The notes: generated by a model from the letters alone, not told the origin. A DNA stretch of 64,000 nucleotides from Exophiala sp. HKRS030 (GCA_023897205.1 JAHWDD010000001.1:6758001-6822000); one strand, 5' to 3'. Shown: positions 34,308 to 46,912, numbered from the stretch's first letter. Numbers and translations: made by a program.

Positions 34308-36813
34308 GACGGTCGGATCAACTCTTAGATGAAAGTTAGAGCTTTTTCTCTCGACTCTTCATGTGCTGTCTGCGAGTGTAATGGTGTTTGTCATATGTCT
34401 TATCATCGTGTGCAATATCGTACCGTGGTAAATCAGTCTCTGTTGACAGATGATACGACTCTTGATGTCGTGAATTACGGCTCTGAAAAATGCTGGTACT
34501 GAGAGGAAAGTCGAGAATTTCCGCCGTCCCGAGAATGCCAAGGCTTAGTGAGTTAAATAATCCGGTACCATCCTCACCAACGACGACGACGTCTCCTCTT
34601 GGATCTCTACCTTTATCACTCCACGACAGACAGACAGAGACACTACGTGCCTTCTATGCTAACGATAGAGTAGATGGAGTGATGTGGTCTTCACATTATC
34701 TAACCTTGTTCAGGCTCATCTAGTCAGACCTCTTCTTACACAGATCTCCGGTCACGGTCACGGTCACGCAACAAGAGTCACATCCAACCTGGTCGGTCAG
34801 TCAGTCTCAGAGTCTCATGTTCACCTTCCCGACACTATCCAATAAGTCGGCTCTCACTACATCGACCACCACACGCGAGCACACATATACATGTACGCAC
34901 ACTCTCCACATCTGACTGATATTCAATTCACTCTTGGCCGATAAGCTACTCAATGCGTTGTCGTAGCGGTGAGTCCTGAGATCTGTTTGTTTGCGATCTT
35001 CTCTGAACATCTTGCGATTAATATCCGAAAATGAATTGTGCCTTTTTTTTCACACACAAGTTGAGTATTCTTACTTCTCAGAGGTAAAATCGCATCCGCG
35101 ACCTAGTTCACTTGATCGCGAGCTTATATCCTTCTGCGATCAATAACAGATGGATGTGATTACATGCTGCACGCAACCTGCAGCACGTTCCCGTCCTCAC
35201 AATAAGACAAAAGATCAGATAAAACACGCCTCTTTATGGTAGGTAGCATTGGCTGTCTTCCAACCCGGATGTAATGCCACCTTGCTGTGATATAAGCAGG
35301 CGGCTCCTCCTCCAAATGTCAATACCACCGTTACGACACAGGTTCACTCGTCCTACAGCTACAGTTCAAAGGGCCAAACCTTGGACAAAGCTCAAGAAAC
35401 TCAAGGGCAAACATATCCGAGACTTTGTCGTCGAGCCTTCAATAAACGTTCGCCCTGCGTTACACGGTGCCTTTTTTGGTGTTTGCTACACCTCACCATG
35501 GCTTCCCGCTCAACTACTGTTCTTGACCTGGACAGAACCTCCTTTGTCTGCTCAAGCTCTCTCCGGCTCAACACAGAATGCAAATCTTTCGGTTGGTAAG
35601 AGAATTTCTCTACACCAAGAGGTCGTTCCAACCTTTCCGCATACACCTATTACGCTTTGTCTACGGCAGGCTGGGTCATCCTTGTACTGCTTTTGTGATC
35701 GCCTACCTGCCAATTGTTTGGCACTTCGAAACTGTGCTATATGACATAACGGACTTAGGCAATGTGATAATGACCTCAAGCACGCGGGAAACTTTCGGCA
35801 AATTCAGCGGCAGGCACTTCAAACCCCAGAGTTGACGAGACGAGCCTCCGAATAGCATATCCTGATGCTGCCGCAACTCAAATTCGTAATGCACGTGCAT
35901 CCAAATCGTTGGGACAGTTTGCTGGATTCGTACGAACGCATGTCTCCTGGACGTGGAGTCCAATCATTGTTTGGAGGTGATGCCCACTTCAACGCCTCCC
36001 TACCCCAGAAATACTGTGCAACAAGTCGAAGTTAGCAACAAATGCTGTTCCGTCGAAAACTCTATCATACCGCCTTCCCTAGCATTTTGCAAAACCAGAT
36101 TGATGGGAGTTGTCGATCAATGTGTCCTCCGACATATCCATCACTCATGTCATGTGCTCTCTTGCTAATCAATGGTGCAAAGTGATTCATCCTTGGAACC
36201 AAGAGGAGCTGTGTTTGCATGACGAACAGACGATATGGCCGTTTTCAGTTGGTCAGAAGCCTTCAGCCTTCCGATTGTAGCCCTTGACACATCACCCATG
36301 AGCATTCTTTCACCTTTCGACACTGTGACCCGAATCATCCTATCATCTGTCCCTGTGAAGACCCGAACAAGTCTTGCTCTACAGCCTTGCAGGACACCTG
36401 CAGTTACCGATGAATTTTGATCTTGCATACCCACTGACCTGGACTGATGAGCAACCCCGAGTCCTGCTCAGAGTCATGTACCTGGTGACAGCCTTGCAGG
36501 TGCCGATATCAACCAATTCACTTCCGATACCAGTCAGTCAGCATCAGTCTTCTATTCTGACACATTCTACCCTTGTCACGCGGATGTCGACGCTTCTACA
36601 TGGCCAAGGACTATATTAAGAGCCGGCACTCCTCTCGGCGATCATGAAAACCTCTCCACCAGTTATTCAGACCTTTCATCAAGAGCACAAATTTATTCCG
36701 ATAATACCAGGTCTCACCAGGCCTGCGACAAACCTCTATCAAACCATTACACAAACCTACGAGCAGTACCGAAACCACTCTTGCCTGGTGTCCCGACAGA
36801 TCGCTTTATTGAT
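34308..36813. other. intergenic, 2.5 kb, with possible decayed coding fragments
   Basis: It separates the divergent Ap4A phosphorylase and Myb-like genes. A TATA-like CTATATTAAG lies at 36611-36620. Between about 35316 and 35990 on the plus strand there are protein-like stretches in shifting frames (a basic segment after MSIPPLRHRF, then QIQRQALQTPELTRRAS, then QIRNARASKSLGQFAGF), suggesting an unresolved multi-exon gene or a pseudogene. I could not build a model or name a family. Confidence 0.4.
36611..36620 (+). promoter_or_regulatory. TATA-like element upstream of the Myb-like gene
   Basis: CTATATTAAG about 195 nt before the preferred start at 36814. An ATG at 36644 lies only 24 nt downstream of it, which argues that the true start is the later one or that a 5' exon exists. 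Confidence 0.35.
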
Positions 36814-38075
36814 ATGGTAAGATTTTCGACGAAAGGGACCATAAATTCTCTGGAGGCGCTCTCTCCTGAGACGGGTCAAGTCGCGGCTCACTGCAAAGAC
36901 CGTCAAAATCATCACAACTATTACCAGCCGTGCATGGAGGATCCAGCACCATCAAGTCTGGCTTATTCCAACAACGATTTTCCCAATTGTGTACCACATA
37001 CCTTCACACAAGCCGATCCACAACCTTTATCTTCGGGTGACTTTGAAACCACGATATCTGCTTTCGATATACCACAAGATTGGTTCGGTACTAGATTCGA
37101 GGACACAAGTCTGGAAACAATCCCACCAAAGTCCATGAACATTACCAGTCCAGGAACGCTTTGGTCGACATCTACACCGCAACCCGGCGAGAATCTCCCC
37201 TACATTGCTTCTACCTTTGACAGTACACTCAACACAGGAATCACAACTGCTACTTGCTTGCCCGAGCAGGCAGATTTCATTGTTTCCGAGGTGTTTGACA
37301 ACAAAGATGATCAGACTCAAATGCAGCACAACTTTCTCCGAGGCGGAGTTTCGATGGATCAGTCTCAGGAAGTTTTCTCTCTGACCCCTTTTGAGGTTGA
37401 TGCGGCACATAGTCCCAATGCCCAAATTATCACCACGACTGGGCCCGTCTGGCACGAGTTAGACGACGATGCATTTCTCGAGGAGAGTCGGCGAGCTGCA
37501 AGTGAACTTTATTCGACTTATACCCCATCCCCTGCTGTTGAGACGCCAGAATCGAAGAATGTCCAGTCACGATCATCTCGACATCTCAGAGGAAGAGTTG
37601 CGCATAGAAATACCTCCAAGGATGACCTTCTAGTTCAATGGAGACAAGAAGGCAAATCATACAAGGAAATCAGACGACTTGGCGCATTTGACGAAGCAGA
37701 ATCAACTCTACGAGGAAGATATCGAGCATTGACGAAGAATCCTGAAGAAAGGCTTCGTAGACCTCCATGGACAAGTGACGATGTAAGTTAGAGAATGCGT
37801 TTTGTGCCCCTCTTTTTAAAAGTCCATACCACTGATGTTTTTCCCTTTTAGATCGGCTGCCTTATTGCAGGTGTCAGACATTGCGCCAATGCCGATGTCA
37901 GTTTCCTCCGTCCAAAGTCCCGCATCGATCCAGTTACCCTGAAGAAGTTTGTGAGCAAAGTGTCCTGGAAGGGGTTGCCGAATACATGGAGGCTCGAGGC
38001 ACATACAGATATGGCAATGCTACTGTCAAGAAGATGTTTTTGAAGGTGCTTCACAAACGGGGAGTGTTGGATTGA
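36814..38075 (+). CDS. Myb/SANT-like domain protein (one-base frameshift in exon 2)
   Basis: Exon 1 encodes a long Ser/Thr/Pro-rich region, then a compact C-terminal DNA-binding part: KDDLLVQWRQEGKSYKEIRR, TLRGRYRALTKNPEERLRRP and PPWTSDD. Intron 37783-37851 (GTAAGT...TTTTAG) leads into exon 2, which starts in frame (IGCLIAGVRHC ... KKFVSKVSWKG). The expected continuation VAEYMEARGTYRYGNATVKK lies one frame away. The break coincides with a GGGG run at 37971-37974; one more G would restore VSWKG-VAEYM, the usual tryptophan-anchored helix of such repeats. As read, the protein would instead end in an unrelated tail. The start at 36814 is the first in-frame Met; an upstream exon cannot be excluded. 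Likely nuclear; targets unknown. Confidence 0.75.
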
Positions 38076-40158
38076 GAGGGTTGTAGTTTCTCATACTGGC
38101 TTTGGATGTATTATTACGGCCGGGCTGAGCATACTTTGGAGCTGTCATGTGTACATGGTGGAAGCTGTGAGTCTGATGGTGCTCGAACAGTCGCTTCTGC
38201 TCATACCAGGTCATGTTGGATTAACAACTATGCATTGTCACAATTGGATGGACTTTGGAGTTTATTCTTATATCTACCCTTGGAACCTTGGAGGATTATG
38301 TTATCATCTTCCAAATTTGGCAGGCAAATACCAATTCCATAACTCAGATATGAACTGTCATGCTCCTGATATGGATGATGGATACATATTGCGATAGCTT
38401 TGAAGGACGCGGCGAAACAAAACGTGTCAAACCAAATCGCGTTTCTCGCTCCAGATATCCGTCTCCAGCCGAAGCATTGGTAGGCAGGTCGCGTGTCTAT
38501 ATTTCCTGACTCGTATTCCGAGGTCACTATCCACTGGAAAGCCCAGCAAGCGAGACGCCAGCTTACTTGACACGACCCGTGTCCTTGGAATTACGAAGTA
38601 CCTGATTTCGGTTGCGATCACTTTTCTTGGCTAGAGGTCACGCCCTATCAACAGACATGGTCTGTCCTGCTACTGTACCAGTGGAACGGATCCTGCCTGG
38701 CATCTCTTTACTTGCTAAATATATGCACTGCCGTTGTCGTCGAGGCCAGGCCCTAAGGGCTAGATCTCTTCGCCCGAGGCTCAAGTTAGCGGCCCTCTTG
38801 TGCAAATCTTGGGGTTTTGTCCTGATAGGGTCATCACCACAGACCCTCCGAGGTCTTACATTCGGACTAAAGGATCCTCGTGTCTGTATCATACTCCATA
38901 GTGTGCGTTCTGGTGTTGGCATAGGCGAAAGCGCAGGCCAGCCGGTTGAACTCCGTATACGGTGCATGGCGTCTGAAAGAGCCGCAGCCACGTTGAACGG
39001 GTTTGTCAGCAGCCTAGTATTTGGCTTCGTGGCTTGAGTATGCCAAAATCTTGCGTGAACATCACCCGCTACCTATGTATTTATGAGGATTCCAAGGTGT
39101 TGATGGGTGTTCTCATCAGAGAGATGCGTCACGTGTTTCCCGCCAAGATGCAGAATTACATGCTACGGTATATACCTGAGAGTCATATACATCTACTTGC
39201 GTCTTTTTCGTCCCTCATATCGCTTTCTTGCATTGGGGAACGGAACAGGCAAAGTCTTCCCCGATAGGTGAATGCATTGTCCATGTCCAGGGGGTTTACA
39301 CCTCTCACACAAGGTTTGTGGGCGTCGGGCAGGTTTAGCTTTCCCGCTAAAGGCGCACAATTTCTGCACAGATATCAGGCTTGGAGTTCTTTAACTTGTT
39401 ACAGCAAAGCCCATCAAATTCCCCAGGATGTCTGGGTATATCGGCAACAATTCAAAGCATTGAAGAATGTATGACTCGTGTTTTCGGACTCGCGAAAAGG
39501 ACCGATCCTAGGCGTGGAAATAAACTTTGAGTGACGCTGACTGCCATCAGGCCACGGTCCACCAAGGCACGGGCGAACAGGTCTTCATCATCTGAAGCCA
39601 CAGCCCACAGAGCCTAAGGAGCCTTAGCTGCCTTGAGACCAAGTCCCAAGGCCTTCCCTCACATTCCCTGACACTCTGCTTCCTGACTCATATCCTTTGC
39701 CGAGGACAACATTGACCCCGGACATTGCACTACCCAGCCAATTACAAGGACGGACAAGGCTGTACAGCAATATCCACACCCTCAATTCCCCAAGGATCTC
39801 GCCTCGGTGTCCATATGGAGAGGCTCCGTATCCGCGCGGAGAAGCTTACACAGTACGGGGGCCCCAGGCAACCTCCCAGAAACGTGGATATTGGTGGATT
39901 ACCCCAAATTTGTTGATCCATTTAGATTCTACCTTGGCCGTTGACAAGCCTTTCTCAGACTCAGAGTGATCAGAGTGGATGTCGGCCCATTCAAGCACTG
40001 AGTATTTTTTCGGCAATAGTGTCAATCCCAGACAATGTATTTAAAGCGATTGACACCTCCCTGGCCGTCTGGAAGTCAGCACTCCTCGAAACGTTGGCAA
40101 GGCTTTTCGCCGTTGTACATACTTTGAGAGCACGCCAAAAGCCACTGCTGTTACAATC
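38076..40158. other. intergenic, 2.1 kb
   Basis: 3' flank of the Myb-like gene and promoter of the sugar transporter. Frames such as 38612-39037 overlap antisense frames and have no domain. A TATA-like TATTTAAAG lies at 40038-40046. Confidence 0.5.
40038..40046 (+). promoter_or_regulatory. TATA-like element of the sugar transporter
   Basis: TATTTAAAG, about 113 nt before the ATG at 40159. Confidence 0.35.
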
Positions 40159-42022
40159 ATGCATGACAGAAAGGAAGATAACTTGCTTCGCAAGCAGAAG
40201 CTCAACTTCCATACCGTCATTGTCCTCGTTGTCTTGGGCTTCGGCTCGTTGACCTATGGTTATACTGCTTCGATTATTGGTACCACCCTTGGTAAGAACT
40301 ATCACCACAACTGATCTTCATGGATATGATCTGAACATGTGACCAGGCCAACCTTCATTCATCGAATACTTCGACCTCGCAACGCGCTCCAATGGAACTG
40401 ACCTCATCTCGACAATGAATGGTCTTTTCCAAACTGGTGGTGTTATTGGAACTCTTCTGCTTCCAACAGTGGCCGACAAGTATGGCCGAAAATGGGCATG
40501 TGCTGTGGTAAGAGCTGAAACCTTGAATTCCATGATGCCATCGGCTGGGTTACTGACATTGTGAAGCCTGCGATCCTAGCAATCATCTCTGGCGCCATCA
40601 TGTGCGGTAGTGTCAATGTTGGCATGTTTATCGCTTTCCGATTCGTCGCTGGCGCCGCTGCATTCATGGTTCTCGCCGCCGTACCCATCCTCATGAACGA
40701 GATCGTACCAAACCATATGCGCGGTGCTTTGGTCGATGTCCACGCAGTCATGCTTGTTCTCGGTTACACGATTCAGGGCTGGGTTGGATTTGGGTTTTTC
40801 TTCTGGAAAAACGGCGGCGCGAACACATGGCGTCCACCCATTGCCCTGCAGATTGTGTGGCCTTTAGGCTTGTTGATCGGTCTGTTTTTCGTGCCTGAAA
40901 GTCCAAGATGGCTCGTCATGCAGGGCCGTGACGCCGAAGCAGAAGCCATCTTGCATAAGTTGCACGCCGATCCTTCTGACCCGGATCATCAAGCTGCACA
41001 GGCCGAATTCTACCAGATTCAACGCCAGATCGCCATCGACAAAACCCTTGGTAACACCTGGATGCATATCATCAAGAAACCGTCCTACCGAAAACGCGCT
41101 TTGCTCGCCATAGGCACGACTGGAATCATTCAGCTCAGTGGTGTATGTATTCACCCTCACCTAAGTATCGAGAGATGTACATTCAAACTAACACCTACTA
41201 GGTACTCGTGATCAACAACTACGGACCCTCCCTCTACGCACAATTGAACTATTCGCCAGTCAAACAACTCCTGTACCCAGCAGCATGGCTGACATTTGCT
41301 CTGGGCATGAACGTCTTCGCCATGCCACTGGTCGACCGGTTCCCTCGTCAAAAATTCATTGCTTTCGGCGTAGCAGGCTGCATGGCATCGTTGATCGTCG
41401 AAGCCGCTCTCGTCGCGGAATTCGTCCCCTCGACAAACACCCGAGCGCTCGAGGCCGCCGTGGCCATGTTCTTCGTCTTCCAGGTCTTCTACGGTATCTG
41501 CCTTGACGGCACACAGTTCTCATATTTGGGCGAGATCTTCCCGACGCATTTGCGCGCCAAGGGCGTCTGTCTCGGCGTTGCCATGATCTCCTTCATGAAT
41601 ATCATCTGGCTACAAGCCGCTCCAACTGGTAAGTCCCATCTCAAACCCCAAAAACCGGGGAACATTTCCCCCTTCATGCGCTTGATCCCTCGTACATACA
41701 CGGCCTGTTTTACAAAGACCATAAACTAACACTCCTCCCACTATCAGCATTCAAAAACATCGGCTGGAAATTCTACCTCTGCTTCATCATCCCGGGCTGC
41801 ATCGGCGCCGCAGTGATGTGGTTCCTCTTCCCAGACACAAACGGCCTACCGCTGGAAGAAATCGCCGCCATCTTCGGCGACGCCGACGAGGTCGCCATCT
41901 ACCAACGCGATCTCGAGATCGACTTCACCACTCACACCATCAGGGAACATCATGTCGATCTTAAGGCCAATGACGCCGCGCATGTGGAAGCGGATTCCAC
42001 GCCGAATAGCGAGAAGTCGTGA
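40159..42022 (+). CDS. MFS sugar porter (hexose/lactose permease-like)
   Basis: Five exons; introns 40292-40346, 40508-40566, 41143-41201 and 41629-41747 have GTAAG/GTATGT donors and clear branch sites (ACTGAC, ACTAAC). Spliced length is 523 residues. Sugar-porter signatures in order: GSLTYGYTASIIGTTLG in helix 1, DKYGRKWACAV (the D-R/K-x-G-R-K/R loop), PESPRWLVMQGRDAEAEAIL after helix 6, and FPDTNGLPLEEIAAIFGD at the end of helix 12 (the P-x-T-x-G-x-x-LEE motif). Twelve membrane helices are expected in the plasma membrane, coupled to proton import. Family type is clear; the transported sugar is not readable. It converges on the Dal5-type carrier 448 bp away. Confidence 0.93.
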
Positions 42023-42470
42023 TTGTTCTGCATCAGATTGAGATTGAGATGGGGGAGACGTTCTCGTGGCCCTGTCTGTGGAGGCGGCCGTGTCTGGGCT
42101 TAGGCGCGTCAGGAGCTGCGATGTCCTTGGTTGCGAGATCACGCGGTCTTCTGTCTATGTCTTATCACATGTAGCATTACGCACGCTTGTGGGAAGCTCC
42201 TGGTAGTTGATCTGGATGACAGACACGTATATCAGAAGAACGTCGCATGCTGTAAAGATAGTGAAACCCGCACCCATTCTGGACTTCTTTCTACGGAAAG
42301 GAGAATTGTCATTGCTCTAAACATGCTTAGACTATCGAGTTGTAGTATTAATTTAATGAGCGCAAGTTTGATATGCATATCCACTTCTGTCCTTGAACCG
42401 GGATCAAACCACGTGTCAAGAACTCAGAGAGTCCAGACGCTGCGGAGCCGGGGCTTACACTCTCCACCCA
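42023..42470. other. intergenic between convergent transporters
   Basis: 448 bp with the 3' ends of two convergent genes. No gene or repeat seen. Confidence 0.5.
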
Positions 42471-44241
42471 TCATAGCGCGTATCTAAAATACTTGCTCTG
42501 CTTGTCAGTCATATCATTAAAACCATCAACAACAGCTCTCGGATCGGCCGTCTTGCCATCCCAAGGGGTAAAACTCTCGCGCTGCGCACAAACTTTGTCG
42601 CGCGTCTTATTGTCCCACATATAGATGAACCTCAAGACGACAGCGATGATAATGATACCGGCATACGCGATGAGCAAGCCAGTCATGGCGCTATAATAGC
42701 GCGGCTTCTCGCGAGCGAAAAAGATATTCGCGCCCGCGATGTTGCCGGCCGCGTAGATGGTGAACCACATACCGTTTGCGAACGAGCGTTTCGTGTGGCC
42801 CGCGACGTTGGTCGTAAGCAGGTTCCACGACACGATGACCGGCGCGCCTATGATGTACTGCAGCCATGTGCATCCGACAAGTGTCCACCGGTGCTCGAGG
42901 CTGGTGAAGCGGATGCCCAGCAGGCCGGCGAACGGGACCAGGCAGATCACTGCCAGCACGATGCAGCGCGTGTTGCGCACGTATGTGGCGATTAGGCCGC
43001 AGATGGGCACGAGGACGAGCTCGAAGGCGCCTGTGGGAGTTGCAGCAGGGTCGCGTTGATGCCGGAGAAGCCGTAGCCTTTGATCAATGCGCTGGCGAAG
43101 TTGGATACGCCGCCGTTGATGACGCCGCATGCCAGCCCGATCAGTGCGACGGCTATTACTTTGATGTCCGTGAAGGCTTCCCACGCTTGGTCCGGTTTGA
43201 ATTGCTTGGTTTTGACGCCCATCATGTTATCCGAGACTCTCCATACCGCGACGACGCGTTGCTTGTGCGATAGGAATTTGGCTGTTGCTGGTGAGTCCGG
43301 CATGACCCACAGGAAGATGACGGACCACACGAAGTTGATCAGCCCGATGGTGAGGAAGATCAGCTTCCACGAGGCCAGCGACGCGTTCTCGGCGTGCCCG
43401 AGCCCGAAGCCCAACAGTGCTCCGACCATGGTTGCCGCACCGTTGCAAGCTAGGAAGATACACATGCGGAGGGGCTGCTCGTCACGCGTGAAGAACATGG
43501 AACAGATGTTCATGATTGCGGGTGAGATTGACGCTTCGAACATGCCTAGGAGGAATCGAAGCGCGAGGATCCCTCCGTAGTTACTGGTGCCGATGTGTGC
43601 AACGAGGAGGATGGCCCACACGAAGATCATTGTCCCTGTGTATTTAGCGACAGGTAGTTTTTGGATGAGTATATTTGCAGGTAGGGCCTGGATTATTGTG
43701 TTAGCAAGAATTCTTCATGTGACCGTGGACAGAGCACAAGCTGCATACCCAGAATAGGTATCCGAAATTGAAGATCGCTGCAACCCAGCTGTATCGTTGA
43801 CCCTGGAGGCCAAGGTCCGAAACCAGTCCATAGGCAGAAGCGTAATTCAGCGACAGCTTGTCCAGAAACTGGATCATGTATGTGAAGCAGATCTTGAAAG
43901 ACGGTCAGTATTAATTCATCCCGAGTCATGACAGCTTCTGCTTCAATGATATGACGTACAATGGGCATGATATGCCAGTCAATCTTCCTTCTGACAATAT
44001 CCTTCTCCGCCTCAAGCTCTTCTTGAGAGTAATTCTCGACCTCGGCGAAAAGCTGAGCGCCAATGTCAACACCTTTATTCTGTGTGAGCTGGGCCCATGT
44101 TGAGCTCAGGCCGGCACGAAGAGAGCCAGACCGTTGCACATCGTCAACTGCAGGCTCGCTGATTTTGTTCAACGAGTGCTTTTCGGATAGAGTGGCTTGA
44201 CTACTGTCGGCCTGTACGGCGGTTTTCTCGACGTCGGTCAT
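42471..44241 (-). CDS. Dal5-type allantoate/anion-cation symporter, MFS (one-base frameshift)
   Basis: Three exons; introns 43893-43959 and 43688-43748 are in phase 0. The hydrophilic N-terminus leads to KIDWHIMPI-ICFTYMIQFLDKLSLNYASAYGL, the classic first helix of this family. The ALRFLLGMFEASISPAIM segment and the C-terminal GCTWLQYIIGAPVIVSWNLL, NVAGHTKRSFANGMWF and AAGNIAGANIF blocks are also Dal5-like. The middle is split: the first part reads NATLLQLPQAPSSSS while TGAFELVLVPICGL follows in another frame. The slip is at a CCC run on the minus strand (43035-43037); one more C gives LLQLP-TGAFEL, the family sequence. Exon 3 is 1217 nt, one short of a multiple of three. About 547 residues if intact. 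Likely imports allantoate, nicotinate or a related organic anion. Confidence 0.9.
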
Positions 44242-44331
44242 GGTGGATAAAGAAAGAGTGATCCTCTCTAGCAGCTGGGAATGACAAGGAGAGAATGCTG
44301 AGGGTTCTCTAGATGAGGTTGCGAGATCGTT

Positions 44332-44340
44332 GATATAAAG
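44332..44340 (-). promoter_or_regulatory. TATA-like element of the Dal5-type gene
   Basis: CTTTATATC on the minus strand, about 90 nt before the ATG at 44241. Confidence 0.35.
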
Positions 44341-44783
44341 ACCTTTTCCAAGTCGCCAAGCGTGTTATCAATCATTGCGGTCAAAGCATCTATTCCCAAT
44401 CCGCTGAGATAGATACGCCTGCATCCTGGTCACCGCGGTAAAGAGTGGAGGAAACACATGGTAGACTATCTTGTTGGCGAGATATCGAGCTTCCATACCC
44501 GGGAAGACCGCAGTTGAAAGGCTAGACGATAGCAATTACCAATGACGTTTGGTAGGACAAGGAGATAGCCACTAGGGAGTTATACTCGACCTATAGTTAC
44601 ATCTGGAGTTGTGCGTGTACTCCATTTTCAGGGCATAGATAGGTAGATTAGTCGATCATTGCCTGGATCAGGCCGATCATGTTATCAACAGGCGCCAAGC
44701 GTCGGGTTTTCAATGCCACTTCTTGGTCAACCAGCGGAATGTCTGCGGTCGTTTATGATTTAGCGGACGGATATTCCCAGTGG

Positions 44784-44898
44784 AAAGTGCTTTTGAAGTT
44801 ATTTTGGGTCACCGGACCGGTCTCGGCTCAAAAGGGGCACGATGCAACGAAAAGTGCCTTTGAAGTTATTTCGGGTTACCGGACCGGCCTCGACTCAA
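44784..44898. repeat. imperfect 48-bp direct repeat, transitions only
   Basis: Copies at 44784-44831 and 44851-44898 match at 43 of 48 positions. All five differences are C/T or G/A transitions. The period is 67 bp. Confidence 0.85.
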
Positions 44899-46912
44899 TT
44901 GCGGCATGGAGATGAAGGAGAGTTTGCAATTTCCTGATGAGGAAGTCCCCCGATCACAGGAGGCAAGCGTCGACGAGAGTTGATGGCAGGAACTTCATTA
45001 TTATGGCGCTGGGAGGAAGCGCCAACTAGAAGGAATGTGTGTCCAGAACTCCAAGCCTAAGAATACTCCGTACTCAACATTCTAGAAGCGCCACGCCATC
45101 CGCGGCGCAACACCGTCTCATTGGCTGATTCGCTGTTATCAAGCTAGCCTTGGCAAACAAACTATCTCCTCGTGCTTCTCTTGATTCAACAACAACAATC
45201 CTCTTTGTAACTGTATTACATCGATTGAGGATCGGATTCTCGGTGAGATTCATATTTTTCTCGACCCAAAAGAAATTCTACTCCAGAGCTTGGATCTAAT
45301 GGTTTTCCAAATATGGTTTCTCGTGTTGCTCTTTGACCTTGTGCTTGTTGACTGGCATCCAATCTCAAGCAGTCCTGCAGGCTCGATACCGAAATGATGC
45401 CTACTCCCTTCAATTATTGATTATTTATTCTCGATGGTGTGCTGATGCATCAGTCAGATAGAGCCTACCTCCGAGCTTGAAAACATACCACGGATTTCTT
45501 GAGATGATGCATCAGATACCATTGCCGAGCTTACGCTATTGAATGGCCAGAAATCCAAGAGGTCCAGGATTCCCCCATACTCGATGCAAAGCCCATAGTA
45601 TCTACAGGGCTTACCCTTCCCATAATGAGTTGACTTGCTTGCTAGTCATGCTTGTCTAATCCGGCTAAACCATCATGCCTTTCTATCTTCTATCGACACC
45701 GGGATGCAATACGAACACATGTCCGGTGTCTTGCGTGGTTCCAGGGCATCTTCCGCGCAAGGTGCGGCGAGAAGAAGCACTTCTAGAGCAATTCGCCAGG
45801 AAACTTCTTACCAACACAAGGCAGCCTTCCCATAAAATATATCAAAGGTATGGATATGACGAAGGATCCATGATTTGCTTCCATTTTGAGGTGAGCTAGA
45901 CATGCCCGAACTCGCACAAATGTCACCAAGGATGAGAAATCGCCAAGGGCATAACTTACGCAGATGAAGAATATCTCCAGCTTCTTGTCCTCGGCTCCTC
46001 TCGTTACTGTCGAAGATGTAATGAAATCTTTGAGTGACAATGTTCAAAATCGGGGCGTGTAACGCATGATCTACATTAGCAAACGGGAATCCTTGCGGGT
46101 CCGACGTGCCCGTTGACAAATATACGACGAGGGTGTCATGCTATTGGATTCACCAACACATCGACCTCAAGTAGGAGTGTTGTCCCGCGTACTGCCCTAC
46201 ATCTCGCGTTCGATGGTTGCTTTCTCTTACCCTGTATTGGGCACAAGACCAAGATATCGAAAGTGAAACGGATTAGAGTAGTCGGTGCTGTATCGAAATA
46301 GCGGTAGGGATGAGGGATTTGTTCATATAGAAGGAATTGAAGACCTTGGAAACTTCCTGCGATCCAGCAATCTACTTAACTAATACGCTTGATGATCTGG
46401 ATCTATCTGGAGCACAATTAATGAAGCGGTCGGTCCAGAAGGCACCAGAGGTGGCAGCGGTTCCGTTATTGGGTACTCGAAAATCTCGCATCAGTCAGCA
46501 GAATTTGCAAAAGGAGGACAAGAATTGATCACATGATCAGCTCCACCAAGTCGATGTGGCTGGTGTGGCTGGTGTGGCTACAATTTCTCCTCAAACGATG
46601 ACTTCATTGGCTGAGCATCCGTGTTACTTCCAGAATCCGAAGGCCGAGCGTAGAAGCACTTGCCACAATCTGGCCTCGAGCATCTCGCCATCACCTTTCA
46701 ATCAAACCTTCCCCTCTTCTTTCTCTTCCTTTTCCAACACCAATACTCATAGCAATACAGAACTAATCGAACTCGTTCGGCGGCCTCAAAAGGCGCATAT
46801 CCGTCCCCTTCGGACACCTTTGTCCACGGGCTTGCAATCCTCGTCTTCATCTTCTATACTTGACGAGTGCTGCTCATCACCAACTGCGGAATCACCCCGC
46901 AACCACAAAGTC

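Larger units (their letters stand above)
44242..46912. other. intergenic, 2.7 kb, divergent promoters
   Basis: It separates the Dal5-type gene and the zinc transporter. It contains an imperfect 48-bp direct repeat (44784-44898) and one TACTCCGTA (45064). A minus-strand stretch near 45948-46119 (text such as STGTSDPQGFPFANVDHAL, ending at a GTAAGT) looks protein-like but stands alone. The zinc-transporter frame is open upstream to an ATG at 46598. Confidence 0.45.

Noticed and set aside
38612..39037. 141-codon frame with an antisense 117-codon partner
   Set aside because: Mutually overlapping frames in GC-rich DNA without domains are usual by chance.
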